DNA of 64,000 bases from DTU052 sp050951725 (GTDB lineage: Bacteria > Bacillota > Syntrophomonadia > Syntrophomonadales > DTU052): positions 1 to 64,000 of the forward strand of contig JBMNJO010000025.1 in assembly GCA_050951725.1 (NCBI GenBank), read 5' to 3'. The notes beneath the pieces were generated by a model. It did not search any database and was not told the DNA's origin. It saw nothing but the letters and a program-made list of their open reading frames with translations. The translations under genes were made by a program, and so were the position numbers. Positions 5,744 to 16,105 of the stretch are shown here, piece after piece (position 1 is the stretch's first letter; the number at the start of each line of letters is the position of its first letter).

Positions 5744-8700
5744 TTATCTATCTTCTTGGAGTTCGTTTATCCTTCTCATAACATCCTTTGTTAATATTTT
5801 TTTATCTTGTGCCTCTTTCCAAAATGCTTGTGCTTTTTCTTCACCCTCTGAATCTAATATGTCCCAATATTTCTTAAGTAGAAGAGTCGCCCTAACATCT
5901 ACCGATTGGTTTACATTTATTTGACCAATACTTCCACTAGCAATACCTATAATCCTTTCATTAACTTCTTTTACAAATGACTTTCTTTCTTCGTCAGACA
6001 TATTATAAGAGCCTAATATGTAATTATTATAATAATCTATTAACGATTCATTATCCGGAAAAGATTCTTTATCGTTGTATGCTTTTAAATAATCTTTAGC
6101 CGCATTATCAATCTTTTCCTTACTTAATATGGATTGAGTTTTAGCATCTTTCTCAACTTCTTTTGTATATTTTTTTTCACCTTCTGCTTCTGGAGAATAA
6201 TATGGACTAGCTTCCCTAAAAATTCTTCTTGATATTGGCATTTGAGTCGCAGTTCCAAAAGCCGTATCTGTCTTTTTAGATGATAAATCTTTTCCACTCG
6301 CAGCACTATATATTAAGTCTGTTATATTACTTAATACTTGAGGGATACCACCAGCAGAGTTAATAATAAAATCAAGATAAGCTGGACTCATATTAACCCC
6401 TCTAGATTTTCCATTCTCGTCTGGGTTGGCGAATATCTTTGAAATATTTTTAAGATATTCTGGAGTGCTTGTTTTATACTTTAGATAATTTTCAACAGTT
6501 TCTCCTTGTTTATTTATTGGAACTAAATCAGTTCCAAAAAATGGGTCTTTACCAGATATTCCTCCTGCTAACAATGTTCCAGTAGGACCAAATTGAGAAA
6601 CTGCTGTTATTAATGGATTGTTGTGTGTAAATCTTTGGAATTCAACTGGACTAGCAGAACCAATTGTGTCAACAATCATTTCCATAACACCCCTTGGGTC
6701 TTTAACTGAAGCTCTTTCTAAATAATATTGGATTGGATTAGCTGCCAATACTTGACCTTCTGCTTTTGGTATGGTTATAAATTGAGGTATTAAAATCTTT
6801 TCACCAGTATTCATATCTATTGTCTCTACCTCGTTATGAACTATCACCCAATACTTATCTTTAATTTCTTGAGAGATATTAGCATAAGAGTCCCATTGGT
6901 TATTCCATTTGTGTAAGGCTATTGCAGGATAAGCTGATGTTAGCATTTGTGTCCTCATAAACATCTCTGGGTCATTCTTTATAACTCTACCAAGATTAGA
7001 AAAACCTTGCACCCTAGCATTTAAAAATGGTATCGCTTGATTTAATGTTTGCATAACTGTTCCCATTTTAGCAAAATCAATAGTTGCATCCCTCGAAACA
7101 AGTGCTGCCACATCTGTGTCTAATCCACTCCTTAAAGCTTTTTCAAATACTTTTGTTCTTGTTGATTGTTCACTAATTTCCGATAGTGCAGACAGGGCAT
7201 CTTCTGCGTTTTTAAAAAACTTAACAATACCAGTCTTTTCTAATTCTTTAAAAATAGCTTCATCACCATCTTTATATACATTAGCCCCAATTCCACCCTC
7301 TTTAAATAATAACTCTTGCAATTCTTTTGATGAAAGATTAACTTCTTTAGGGGTTACTTTTGTCCTTGTTGCCATTTCTTGTATTATAGAATCAGCTGTT
7401 AACATCATTGTTTGTCTATCTCTAGCAAAGTTTGGAATAGCAAACTCAGGATTTAGTTGGGTTGTTAATTGTTTAAATATCTTATTAACAGTAGATAATG
7501 CTTTAAGTATCCCAGTTGGAGGAATAACATCTGTACCCTTAACAGCAATAGCAATATCTTCTGGGACAACCCAAGTTTCTTTTATTCCATCATTAAAAAG
7601 ATTGATTGTTGTCTCACCAGATTTAGGTTTTTTAGCAGATAATGATTGTATCTTAATCCACTTGTCTTTAAGTTCTTTGTTTAAAAAAATTAAATCATTT
7701 ATAGTCTTATCAATTTCTTTCTCTCCTAAATATTTCAACTCTTCGGCTTTTGATAATCTTTTTTCTGTTATAGATATTTTAGATTTAATACCTTCAAGCT
7801 CCTTATTTTTTAATCCTCTTAAATTATCTATAAGATTTTCAACATAATCTTTTGTCTTACCACCAACATTTTTTTGGCTCAATATAATGCTTCCAGTTTT
7901 ATATTCCCCCTTTTTTATATTTTTTAAAATATTTTCTATGTCTGATTTTTTTATTTTAGCGGAAGATAAAACATCTCTTAATTCTTTTGTATTTTTTGCA
8001 GTTATTTTAACCTCATTATAAGAACCACTTTCTATAATTTTTGTTTTAGCCTTTCCGCCACGAACACCAACCCCACCATCCTTAACGATAGTTGGTGTTG
8101 TTTTTATTTTTAATTGTGTTATAAGCTTTTTAGCTTCTTCTGGTGTTTCTTGTTTTAAAAAAGAGTTTAACGCATCTTTATTAAGTTTATTAATATCATC
8201 CTCTAATTTATTTATCTTTGAAAGTATTCTTCTATCTTCCTTATTAAGTCTTTTATATTGCCTTTTTAAATCTTCTTTTAATGTCTTTAATTTTTTAAGT
8301 TCTTCTATAAAAGTGTTTTTAAGTTTTACACTCTTTGATGTTTGTAATGGTCTAAAGCCATCTAGCCCATAGGTCTCTCCATTTTTTGTTAAGCTTTTCA
8401 TTAAATTATTTTGAGCAACCTTTCTATTTATTAATAGTCTTCTTGCAGCCATAGCCTCCCAAGGGTCTTCTATTTTTCTAATAGAACCAAATGCTTTTTT
8501 AATTCCACTCTCACTAACGTTAAGAGAACTTTTAATATATGATTTTTCAATCTTGTCAAAAATAACATTATGAGGAATAAAGTTTGGATGCGCTTCTTTC
8601 ATCGCAGCTATTTGTGCGTCATCTAAAATACCAGATTTTCTTAATTTTTCTAACTCTAAATTAGTCTCACGATTATAAATATTCCTTGCACTTTCTAGTA

Positions 8701-9940
8701 AGTCTATTTTATTTGTAGCTACAAAATCTCCATAAATATCTTCTAGTCTTTTTACAGCTTGTTCTTCAGAAACACTAACACTTTTTCCATCTACAACTTC
8801 TAATAATTGTCCATTCCTTGCCCTATCAACATCATCTAATGCTTTAAGATATACTGATGAATCTTTTTTTAATTGACTATCACCCTTAAAAATAGCATCA
8901 ACTTCTTTAGATATTTTATTAAGCTCTTCATTTGTCTTTGCGTCAACTCTACCATTAAGTAATCTTGTTTGAACATATACTCTTTCTTGTTTAGTTAATG
9001 GTTTGCCCTTAGCTTCATATATAGCGTCTTCCATTATTTTTATTGGGTCAAATCTGTCAAAAAACTTTGCAACACCCTTCTCAGAATAATCTAAAAAGTT
9101 TATAGTTTTCTTTGCAATATTTCTTGATATGCTTTTATTTAAATCCATAGAACTAGCCACCTTATCATAAGATGTTTTAGACAATTCTTTTCCTTGGGCA
9201 TAATCATCTATTTTAGTTTTAATAGTTTTATATAGTTCTTTAACTTTAGGAGAAACTTTTTCTCCATAAGCTTTCATTCCTACTCCAAGACCTCTACCTA
9301 AAACATTTAAACCACCACCAAGAACTGCTGTAGTTCCTGCTGATTGTAAAATTGATTCTGTTGTGGCATCTTTATTTATTGATATTTCGGCTAAAGTTCC
9401 AAAGGCAGCACCTTCTGCTGTAGAGCTAGCAATAGATTTTCCAACTTGTAATGTTTTTCCTATGGTTGAGGCCTTCTGAAACTTTTCTAATTTTTGAGAT
9501 TTTGTTATTAGTTGGTTTAATTTATCTACAGCCATAGCAGCTCTATTTTCAGAACTACCAAACCTACCAATTTTAAAAGCTCCTTTAAATGATTGAACTC
9601 CCTTGTAACCACTCTTTAATAATCTTAATGCAGAACCACCAGTCATCATTAATACTGTTTCTCCCGCACTAGCAAGTATTTGTTTTGTTGTTGGAGCATC
9701 AGCTAATACTTTATTAAGAGATTCTAAAGAATAGTTCTTAATGTTCATTGCTTCTTCTAAATATACTTTCTTTTTTGATATGTCTGTTTCCTTTTCAGCT
9801 AAAGACAGCAACTCACTCCTTCTCCTTCTTATACTTTCTTCTTCTTTGTCTACCTCTGCTCGTAATTTTTTAGCAGATAAAGACGATGCTAATCCTTTTA
9901 GCATTTGATAAGGCGGTAATATTTCTAAAAAATTTGCCAT
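5744..9940 (-). CDS. giant virion protein with LPD38-like region, likely ejected with DNA
   Basis: A 1,398-residue protein, the last gene of the late operon. A small-residue, hydrophobic stretch at ~80-215 (alanine/glycine rich) could insert in a membrane. Long charged coiled-coil segments follow (~530-780). The section near residues 835-860 (LNPEFAIPNFARDRQTMM) resembles the 'large polyvalent protein-associated domain 38' found in giant phage proteins. The C-terminus has helical repeats. Position beside the 540-residue protein and after the fibre genes fits podovirus internal (ejection) proteins. No peptidoglycan hydrolase motif is seen. The start has no SD site. Its intact 4.2-kb frame contrasts with the breaks in nearby genes. 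Confidence 0.65.
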   Translation of the reverse strand: MANFLEILPPYQMLKGLASSLSAKKLRAEVDKEEESIRRRRSELLSLAEKETDISKKKVYLEEAMNIKNYSLESLNKVLADAPTTKQILASAGETVLMMTGGSALRLLKSGYKGVQSFKGAFKIGRFGSSENRAAMAVDKLNQLITKSQKLEKFQKASTIGKTLQVGKSIASSTAEGAAFGTLAEISINKDATTESILQSAGTTAVLGGGLNVLGRGLGVGMKAYGEKVSPKVKELYKTIKTKIDDYAQGKELSKTSYDKVASSMDLNKSISRNIAKKTINFLDYSEKGVAKFFDRFDPIKIMEDAIYEAKGKPLTKQERVYVQTRLLNGRVDAKTNEELNKISKEVDAIFKGDSQLKKDSSVYLKALDDVDRARNGQLLEVVDGKSVSVSEEQAVKRLEDIYGDFVATNKIDLLESARNIYNRETNLELEKLRKSGILDDAQIAAMKEAHPNFIPHNVIFDKIEKSYIKSSLNVSESGIKKAFGSIRKIEDPWEAMAARRLLINRKVAQNNLMKSLTKNGETYGLDGFRPLQTSKSVKLKNTFIEELKKLKTLKEDLKRQYKRLNKEDRRILSKINKLEDDINKLNKDALNSFLKQETPEEAKKLITQLKIKTTPTIVKDGGVGVRGGKAKTKIIESGSYNEVKITAKNTKELRDVLSSAKIKKSDIENILKNIKKGEYKTGSIILSQKNVGGKTKDYVENLIDNLRGLKNKELEGIKSKISITEKRLSKAEELKYLGEKEIDKTINDLIFLNKELKDKWIKIQSLSAKKPKSGETTINLFNDGIKETWVVPEDIAIAVKGTDVIPPTGILKALSTVNKIFKQLTTQLNPEFAIPNFARDRQTMMLTADSIIQEMATRTKVTPKEVNLSSKELQELLFKEGGIGANVYKDGDEAIFKELEKTGIVKFFKNAEDALSALSEISEQSTRTKVFEKALRSGLDTDVAALVSRDATIDFAKMGTVMQTLNQAIPFLNARVQGFSNLGRVIKNDPEMFMRTQMLTSAYPAIALHKWNNQWDSYANISQEIKDKYWVIVHNEVETIDMNTGEKILIPQFITIPKAEGQVLAANPIQYYLERASVKDPRGVMEMIVDTIGSASPVEFQRFTHNNPLITAVSQFGPTGTLLAGGISGKDPFFGTDLVPINKQGETVENYLKYKTSTPEYLKNISKIFANPDENGKSRGVNMSPAYLDFIINSAGGIPQVLSNITDLIYSAASGKDLSSKKTDTAFGTATQMPISRRIFREASPYYSPEAEGEKKYTKEVEKDAKTQSILSKEKIDNAAKDYLKAYNDKESFPDNESLIDYYNNYILGSYNMSDEERKSFVKEVNERIIGIASGSIGQINVNQSVDVRATLLLKKYWDILDSEGEEKAQAFWKEAQDKKILTKDVMRRINELQEDR

Positions 9941-9951
9941 AATTTATTTAT

Positions 9952-11574
9952 TTATTCAGGTCTTGTTAATGGAAGACTAAAAACATCTTCACTCTCATCT
10001 ATTTTATTTGAATGTGCAAAAGATTTCCATTTTGCAATATTTCCTTCGTCCATATAATCACTCATTGGATACAATGAATAAAATGTATTTATATTTCCTC
10101 CACCCATTTGTTTAAAGGTGTTTAACATATCATAATATCCCTCATAAGAAACTTTGTCGTCTTCACCCTTTACATTCATGTATGTTCCATCTGTATAATT
10201 TTTAGCTATATTAACTTGTGGGTTTCCTTGACCAGCTCCTTCTAATATATTAATCAATACTGGTGTTCCAGAACTTTCATCATACACTCTAACATTTCCC
10301 AAGTCATCTGTTATATATTTTAATCGAGCTGTTGATTCTGGATTTTCTTGTAGGTATTTTATAACCTTATTTATTGCTTGTTCTTCTGTGTCTGTTTCTA
10401 ATATTCCAGCATTAACATATTGCATTCTTAGTTTTTGAACATCTGCACTAACTTCAGTTTCTTTTATTTTTGCAGCCTTAATAACTGCTTGTTCTAATGT
10501 ATCTGTTGGTTCAATTCCAGCACTAGGATATTCCAATTTAAGATTAAGAACATTTGCAAGTCTTTCTTTCTCCTCTCTTTCTTTATTTATTAGTTGAGTT
10601 TTAACATCATCTAATACACTCTTTTCTTCACTTGATAAAGATGAAACAAAGTCAGAAGCTATAGAATAGAAGTTATTAAATCTATTTATTTCTGCTGTTA
10701 TGTCAGAAGTATATGCATCAACTGCTTGAGATACTAACTTATTTGCTTCAGTTAAATTATTAGATTTAGTTGCAAGTATTGCTGCTTCTATATTATAATC
10801 ACCTACAAGCTTAGCTCTTTGAGAATCATATTTTTGATTTATTCTTTGTTGTTCAGCACTAATAGAATTCATTGATGCTTGTCTATTAAGGGCTGCATCT
10901 AGTTCTGCTTGTCTTTGTAAATCAAGATTTTCTATAGCTGCTTTAGCTTGAGCAACCTTTTCACCTTGTAATTTATATTCATCCAAAGCTTCTATAACAC
11001 CATATCGATTTTGAGCTTCAGCTAGTTTAGTTTGATATTGTGATACTGGAACATTGGCTTGATAACCAGTTAATAATTGTTCTTGTAATGTATTTCCAGT
11101 TCCTAATAATCCTGCATCAGATAATGTTTTTTGTGCAGATGCTTGTTTTGCTGCTAAAGCTTCTTGTTCTTTCTGTATCATACTGTTAATACTATCAGCA
11201 GTTGTTGTTGTTAGGGCTGGAGATTTTATATCTAGCGATTGTTCTGGTATTATTGGTGTATCTTTTATATCTGATGTAGTTTTAGGGGTAATGTTAGTTG
11301 TTAATCTTTTTTGAAGTTCTGCTAATGCATTTGTTAGTAAATCGTTTGTAGAAGTTTGGGCCGTGTTAGAAGTTTCTAATGTTTTAGGTTGAGTAATTGT
11401 TGGAATTGAACCACTATTGTTTTTCAACTTATTTAACAATGCTAGATTTTGGTCTGCACTTCCAGTATAATTTGTTATACCATATTGAGAAGCTAAAGCA
11501 CTCCTAGCACTATAGCTAGAATCTTGCCCTATACTTTTTAAATAATCTACTATTGATGTTCCTGTGTATGCCAT
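9952..11574 (-). CDS. putative internal virion protein, coiled-coil and alanine/glutamine rich
   Basis: A 540-residue protein. Residues 1-45 (TSIVDYLKSIGQDSSYSARSAL, split) form a small repeat-like domain resembling peptidoglycan-binding-type modules in phage structural proteins. Residues ~130-330 are alanine, glutamine and charged-rich helices likely to form coiled coils. Two ~35-residue copies of an E-x-x-Y-x-x-A-G-I-x-x-T-D-T-x-E-Q-A motif lie near 350-415. It is the gene before the 1,398-residue protein, and both probably travel with the DNA. No enzyme motif is seen. Confidence 0.5.
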   Translation of the reverse strand: MAYTGTSIVDYLKSIGQDSSYSARSALASQYGITNYTGSADQNLALLNKLKNNSGSIPTITQPKTLETSNTAQTSTNDLLTNALAELQKRLTTNITPKTTSDIKDTPIIPEQSLDIKSPALTTTTADSINSMIQKEQEALAAKQASAQKTLSDAGLLGTGNTLQEQLLTGYQANVPVSQYQTKLAEAQNRYGVIEALDEYKLQGEKVAQAKAAIENLDLQRQAELDAALNRQASMNSISAEQQRINQKYDSQRAKLVGDYNIEAAILATKSNNLTEANKLVSQAVDAYTSDITAEINRFNNFYSIASDFVSSLSSEEKSVLDDVKTQLINKEREEKERLANVLNLKLEYPSAGIEPTDTLEQAVIKAAKIKETEVSADVQKLRMQYVNAGILETDTEEQAINKVIKYLQENPESTARLKYITDDLGNVRVYDESSGTPVLINILEGAGQGNPQVNIAKNYTDGTYMNVKGEDDKVSYEGYYDMLNTFKQMGGGNINTFYSLYPMSDYMDEGNIAKWKSFAHSNKIDESEDVFSLPLTRPE

Positions 11575-11581
11575 ATTTTAT

Positions 11582-12409
11582 TTATGAATAAGATGAGTAA
11601 ATTGGAATATAACCAATACTACCACCGTGTTTAACTCTTATAACTCCTGATAATGAACCTAATGATGATGCATAAGCTCTTAAGTTCCCGTAAAAATTAA
11701 ACGCTAATGCCCTTGTTGGATATACTCCATTGTAAACATCAATCTCTATTCCAACAGAATCATTGTTTGTTGCATCGTCTTGGTTAATTGATATTGTACT
11801 TCCGCGACTATTCTTCTCTAAATATATTCCATTTCCTGTTCCACTTTTATTTATTGTTAATGCTGGGTTTCCAGTATTTGCAGAGTGTGTAATTGTTACT
11901 GCTGGGTCGCCAGCACTTGATTCAAAGAATGCACAACCTCCAGTATAAGTATTTGTATGAATAGCACTCTTTCCATTTCCTAAATTTGAGTTAATAAGTA
12001 GTGCGTCATAATTTCCAGAAGCTGTTAATTCTATTGCATTATAATTTGTAGCAGAATGATTTATATTTATAGATTGCCCAGCAGAACTATTTATTTTTAA
12101 AGAGTTTCCACTTCCACTATTTGATATTTCAACACCATCTGCACCATTACTTGTATCTATAAATATTCCTTCTCCACCACTTCCATCGTGATTTATATTA
12201 ACTCCTATTCCAGTATTAGTTGCACCAGTTAATTGTATATTAGTACCAACACTTCGATAATTACCAGAAGCTACATATTGAAACCCTATATCATATTCTT
12301 GAGAAGAACGAACATCTACTCCTGTTGTTGTTGGTGAATCTAAATTAACCCTTAATGCATGTGACATATTATCTCCACCACCAAGCTGTGTGACAATCAT
12401 CATCATCAT
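11582..12409 (-). CDS. tail fibre, C-terminal part (frame-separated from the N-terminal part)
   Basis: A 275-residue frame rich in Gly, Ser, Asn and Thr with short repeats such as G-x-x-I-x-I-x-x-S and N-x-x-A-I-x-L, typical of a parallel beta-helix fibre or spike. It ends with a compact aromatic tail that may trimerise or bind receptor. It overlaps the next upstream frame by 41 bases at a (GAT)n tract. The first residues (MMMMIV) come from that tract and are not a natural start. It reads best as the C-terminal part of one fibre of about 510 residues. Confidence 0.6.
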   Translation of the reverse strand: MMMMIVTQLGGGDNMSHALRVNLDSPTTTGVDVRSSQEYDIGFQYVASGNYRSVGTNIQLTGATNTGIGVNINHDGSGGEGIFIDTSNGADGVEISNSGSGNSLKINSSAGQSININHSATNYNAIELTASGNYDALLINSNLGNGKSAIHTNTYTGGCAFFESSAGDPAVTITHSANTGNPALTINKSGTGNGIYLEKNSRGSTISINQDDATNNDSVGIEIDVYNGVYPTRALAFNFYGNLRAYASSLGSLSGVIRVKHGGSIGYIPIYSSYS

Positions 12410-13106
12410 TATAAAATGTTAGTGTGTTATTAGAACTTGCTATTTCTACTCTTTGTCCAGTAGAAGATGTTTGAATTGTTCCACCAGTTATAGTTGAACC
12501 AGATATTTCAACACCACTCAATATTCCAGCAGTTACTGTTCCAAATGTTCCAGATGCGGCAACCAATGTTCCTCCAAATGTTGCATCTCCAGTAGTTCCA
12601 TTTATTGAGAATGTTGTATCACCATCTTTATTTCTTCCAAGTATTCCGTTTGGACTTATTCTAATATCACCACTAACACCATTCTCATAAGTTCCTATTT
12701 GTAATGCCCCAGAAGTTCCGAATGTAAAATCACTTAAAATTGTTTTACTATCTGTATCAAATCTATCATCTATAAAGTGTCCGTTTGCGTCTATTGCTTC
12801 AGCTACTGTTGAACATAACCTACCACCAATAGTTGTTGTTCCATCTAATGAACCACCAGTTATAATTATACTATTAGCAATAACATCTCCAAGCATATTT
12901 ACACTAAATGGTGCTGTATCAAAAGATGAGCTTCCTAAAAAGATGCCATCTTTATTTGCAGTAAATATATTATTACCACTTCCTATTGTTATTTTACCAC
13001 CATTAAAACTACCACCAACCATTGTTGTGTTTGTAATAACATTATCATTCTTGATAACATCACATAATGTTTTCTTTTGTATTATTGGTTCGTTAAATAG
13101 TTCCAT
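12369..13106 (-). CDS. tail fibre, N-terminal part (frame-separated)
   Basis: A 245-residue frame with repeated G-G-x-I-x-I-G, T-G-G-S-L-x-G-T-T and G-D-A-T-F-G-G-T-L motifs, characteristic of phage tail fibres. Its last residues (DDDDCHTAWWWR) come from reading a GAT tract and then TGG codons and look unnatural. The +1 frame gives IVTQLGGG and continues in the fibre style. The ATG overlaps the end of the upstream gene by 14 bases. It probably attaches the fibre to the tail hub via its N-terminus. Confidence 0.6.
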   Translation of the reverse strand: MELFNEPIIQKKTLCDVIKNDNVITNTTMVGGSFNGGKITIGSGNNIFTANKDGIFLGSSSFDTAPFSVNMLGDVIANSIIITGGSLDGTTTIGGRLCSTVAEAIDANGHFIDDRFDTDSKTILSDFTFGTSGALQIGTYENGVSGDIRISPNGILGRNKDGDTTFSINGTTGDATFGGTLVAASGTFGTVTAGILSGVEISGSTITGGTIQTSSTGQRVEIASSNNTLTFYNDDDDCHTAWWWR

Positions 13107-14565
13107 TTTTGTTCATATAAATACCACTAATATATATATTTCTAATTTTTACAGGTTTGGTCGCCGAGCTCCAATCCAATTCTAATCTAAAATCTATTAA
13201 AGGTATTGCTGTGTTAAGAACTATGTGATGTACTTTATCACTAGTTCCTAGTATTTGTGTTAATTGTTTTTCTTCTTGTCCTTGATTATAAACTATTTTA
13301 GTATTTAATACCGCACCACTTTCCATCTCTTCTGTCAATATCTTTATATTATTAACTACTGCAATTCCATATGGTGACATTAAGTTATATACTATTGTTT
13401 TCCAATATGAGCTTGATGATATGCCACTTTCTTTTGATAGGTAGTATTGAGTTACTGGAACTTCTCCAACATCTCCAGTAGAAGATATTAGTAAGCTTCC
13501 GAAAGGTGAAGCTATTGAACCCACTGTTTTGTGTGGTGCTGTTAAGTATTTAAAGAACTTAACTTGTGTTTCATTATCACCAGCACCCCATACAAATATC
13601 TCATCATTAGAAGCCCAGGTAATAAATCCATAATAGTCTGATACTTGATTTTGATTAGGGAGTGAGCCATCATATCTATTAATAACTGTTAAAACTGAAC
13701 CATTAAGATACCCAAAGTTACAACCACCAACTCCATTATTATCTTTCCACCAAACATAAGTTGTTCCATTATGTGTATATAATGCACCTATCTTTCCTGA
13801 AACTGGAACTGGTGGTACATTCCAAGATGTTGCATATCCATCCCAGAAATATATTGCTGATTGATTATAGTTAGCACCACTAACATTTGGTCTATTAACT
13901 CCTATTAAAAAGTAATCACCATTCCAAGTAATTGTATCTGCTTGTGAGTTTGTTGGTAAATCTAAATCATAACCAAATGTAGTTCCATCTATTGTTCTTA
14001 CATAAGTTCCATCTGTAAATCCTACCATATCATTACCTGCTACAATAGCATAATGTGGTGTATCTGTCAATGTTCCTCCTCCAGTTACACTACCCCAAGT
14101 TGCATCTACTGTTCCACTACCTGGTGTAATCTTTGCAATATCTCCAGCAGAACCTGAATGATTATAAAATGCATATAGATAATCTTTGTAAAATACTATA
14201 TCTGTTGCTGTTTCTCCAGTTACACCATCCTTATCAATCGTTGCTGGAAAACCACCAGTTGAAGCTACTGCTGTATTTGATATTTTATAAACTTTATTTC
14301 CACCTACTGCAAAGGTTGTATCATTAGAAACTGCACCTTTCATTATTGAGCTTATTAGAGTTGATACACTTCCTGCTTGTGTTCCACTTGTTAATGGAGA
14401 AGTAGAAGGACCTTGTGTTAAAACATTAGGGTCTGATATATCAACATCTTTTAAGTCGTTAGCACTTCCTTTATTACCATAAACACTCCAATCGTTTGAG
14501 TAATATGCTGGGGCTAGTCCCTCGAAACTGTCAATTGTTATACTAAATGTATTGTCGTTTGCCAT
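13093..14565 (-). CDS. beta-rich virion protein, possible propeller
   Basis: A 490-residue protein with repeated units of the form Y-x-x-Y-N/W-K-D/N-G-x-x-Y and W-x-G-D-Y-F, spread over residues ~100-400, as in beta-propeller or tail-associated structural proteins. The N-terminus (TIDSFEGLAPAYYSNDW) is of a type seen in podovirus tail proteins encoded near fibres. No enzymatic motif is evident. It shares a TAATG junction with the holin gene upstream and overlaps the fibre gene downstream. A tail or adsorption role is inferred from position. Confidence 0.5.
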   Translation of the reverse strand: MANDNTFSITIDSFEGLAPAYYSNDWSVYGNKGSANDLKDVDISDPNVLTQGPSTSPLTSGTQAGSVSTLISSIMKGAVSNDTTFAVGGNKVYKISNTAVASTGGFPATIDKDGVTGETATDIVFYKDYLYAFYNHSGSAGDIAKITPGSGTVDATWGSVTGGGTLTDTPHYAIVAGNDMVGFTDGTYVRTIDGTTFGYDLDLPTNSQADTITWNGDYFLIGVNRPNVSGANYNQSAIYFWDGYATSWNVPPVPVSGKIGALYTHNGTTYVWWKDNNGVGGCNFGYLNGSVLTVINRYDGSLPNQNQVSDYYGFITWASNDEIFVWGAGDNETQVKFFKYLTAPHKTVGSIASPFGSLLISSTGDVGEVPVTQYYLSKESGISSSSYWKTIVYNLMSPYGIAVVNNIKILTEEMESGAVLNTKIVYNQGQEEKQLTQILGTSDKVHHIVLNTAIPLIDFRLELDWSSATKPVKIRNIYISGIYMNKNGTI

Positions 14566-15005
14566 TATTTTATATTTTTACTCCACTCTTCTATTATCTT
14601 TTTAGGTAGTTTTTGCCCCATCTTTGCTAGATTTTCTAATATAGAATATCCCTCTACCCCTATTAAAAAACCAGCGAATAAGATGAAAGCATAATGTAAG
14701 AACCCTCCAATCATAGCTATCAAAAACTCCGCCACATAACCATCAATACTTATATTGATAAAGAATACATTTACTAAATATCCTACAATAAGAATTGTTA
14801 AATAGTTCTTTGCTTTTTCTGTTGTTCTTTGTACTGCTATTGTTGAACTAAATATCTTTAACTTTTTTGCCGCCCTCATTCCTGTTATTGTATCAAGTAT
14901 TATAAGTAAGAAAAGTATAATACAAGCACCTGTGAACTGGTCTGTCCATAGAAAGTATGACGCTGGTAGTATTCCCATTATAAATTGTTTAATGTTTATG
15001 CTCAT
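14565..15005 (-). CDS. phage holin of the Phage_holin_4 type
   Basis: A 146-residue membrane protein with three to four hydrophobic helices (~8-35, 65-85, 90-120) and the signature LLIILDTITGMRAAKK (split) near residue 32, which is typical of toxin-secretion/phage-lysis holins. It would make lesions in the inner membrane to release a lysin. No lysin gene is adjacent; the papain-like peptidase on the + strand is the nearest candidate. The gene starts five bases after the stop of the broken fibre gene and ends sharing one base with the next ATG. Confidence 0.75.
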   Translation of the reverse strand: MSINIKQFIMGILPASYFLWTDQFTGACIILFLLIILDTITGMRAAKKLKIFSSTIAVQRTTEKAKNYLTILIVGYLVNVFFINISIDGYVAEFLIAMIGGFLHYAFILFAGFLIGVEGYSILENLAKMGQKLPKKIIEEWSKNIK

Positions 15006-15009
15006 ATTA

Positions 15010-16104
15010 TTAAAACCACATTGTTCTAGGTTTGAAAGCTTTTAATGTTGTTACTTGTACCGTTGTTCCATAACCTGTTCCTGCACTATTTACTGCATAT
15101 GCTCTAACTCTATAAGATGTTCCTGCTGTTAATCCTGTAATTGATTTTGTAAATGCACCAGTTCCAAAACTTCCGTCATCATAAGCTACACTATCACTTG
15201 TTGTAGGGTCTCCTGATGTTCCTACTTTATAACAAAATCCTCTACGAGTACAATTCTCTCCTCCTGTATCAGTTATGTTTCCATTTCCTGTAAAAGATGT
15301 TGTTGCAATATCTGTTGCTGATTGAGTTGTTACTGTTGGTGCTACTACTGGTGGTCTATTAACTGCTACACTTGAACCTGCTGTTGGACTATCTGGTGTT
15401 ATTGGACAAGTTCCTCCAAATGCATTGGAAGCAGCATATTTAAAGTATATATCTTCAGTATATCCATCTGCTTTAAGAAGTGTACAATTATACCAACAAG
15501 AATAAAGAAAATAACTACCAACACTTGTTATCCCAGTAGGTAATTAAATCCTGAAGGCATTGAGGTTAAGGAAGTACAACCATACCAGCAAGAGCAAGAA
15601 AATATTTCCAACACTTGTTATCCCAGTAGGTAATTAAATCCAGAAGGCATTGAGGATAGAGGAAGTACAATCCATGACCAGCAAGCAGTACAAGAAAATA
15701 ATCTCCAACACTTGTTATCCCAGTAGGCAAGTTAAATCCAGAAGGCATTGAGGATAAGGAAGTACAGCCATGCCAGCAAGTATAAAGAAAATAATTACCA
15801 ACAGTTGTTCCAAAGTTGTTTCGTTAAAATAAACATCAGTACATTTATTTATTGCTGTAATTCCACAATAAGAATGTGTTAAACAATCATTACCTGACTT
15901 GTTCCAGTTATTAGCAACTTCCCATTCTCCAGTTGATGTAATACTTATTTGTCCATTTGTAGTTGAACTCCAAGTTGAAGTTCCTTTCTTTCTGTAATAA
16001 ATAGTATAAGAAGAAGCTACATTTGTACTACTTCCACGATAAGCCTGTAATGTATAAGTTCCTGTTGCTGTCCAATTACAAGTTGTGATAAAATCGTAAT
16101 CCAT
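15010..16104 (-). pseudogene. fibre/adhesin with BspA-like leucine-rich repeats and FN3-like end; reading frame broken
   Basis: The start is clear at 16104 (MDYDFITTCNWTATG), and the frame runs ~100 residues to NETTL. Then come at least three ~30-residue units of L-S-S-M-P-S-G-F-N-L-P-T-G-I-T-S-V-G-x-Y-F-L, in different frames (15,530-15,800). From 15,540 to the stop at 15,010 one frame is open for ~176 residues with no start codon. It contains a fibronectin-like module (GFCYKVGTSGDPTT, LTAGTSYRVRAYAVN) and ends TMWF. Missing single bases sit in G or T runs when units are compared. It is either an error-rich stretch or a decayed gene. Confidence 0.65.
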
Positions 16105-16105
16105 A

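Noticed and set aside
7116..7847. 243-residue open frame on the + strand
   Set aside because: It is antisense to the giant virion gene in AT-rich DNA and shows no domain.
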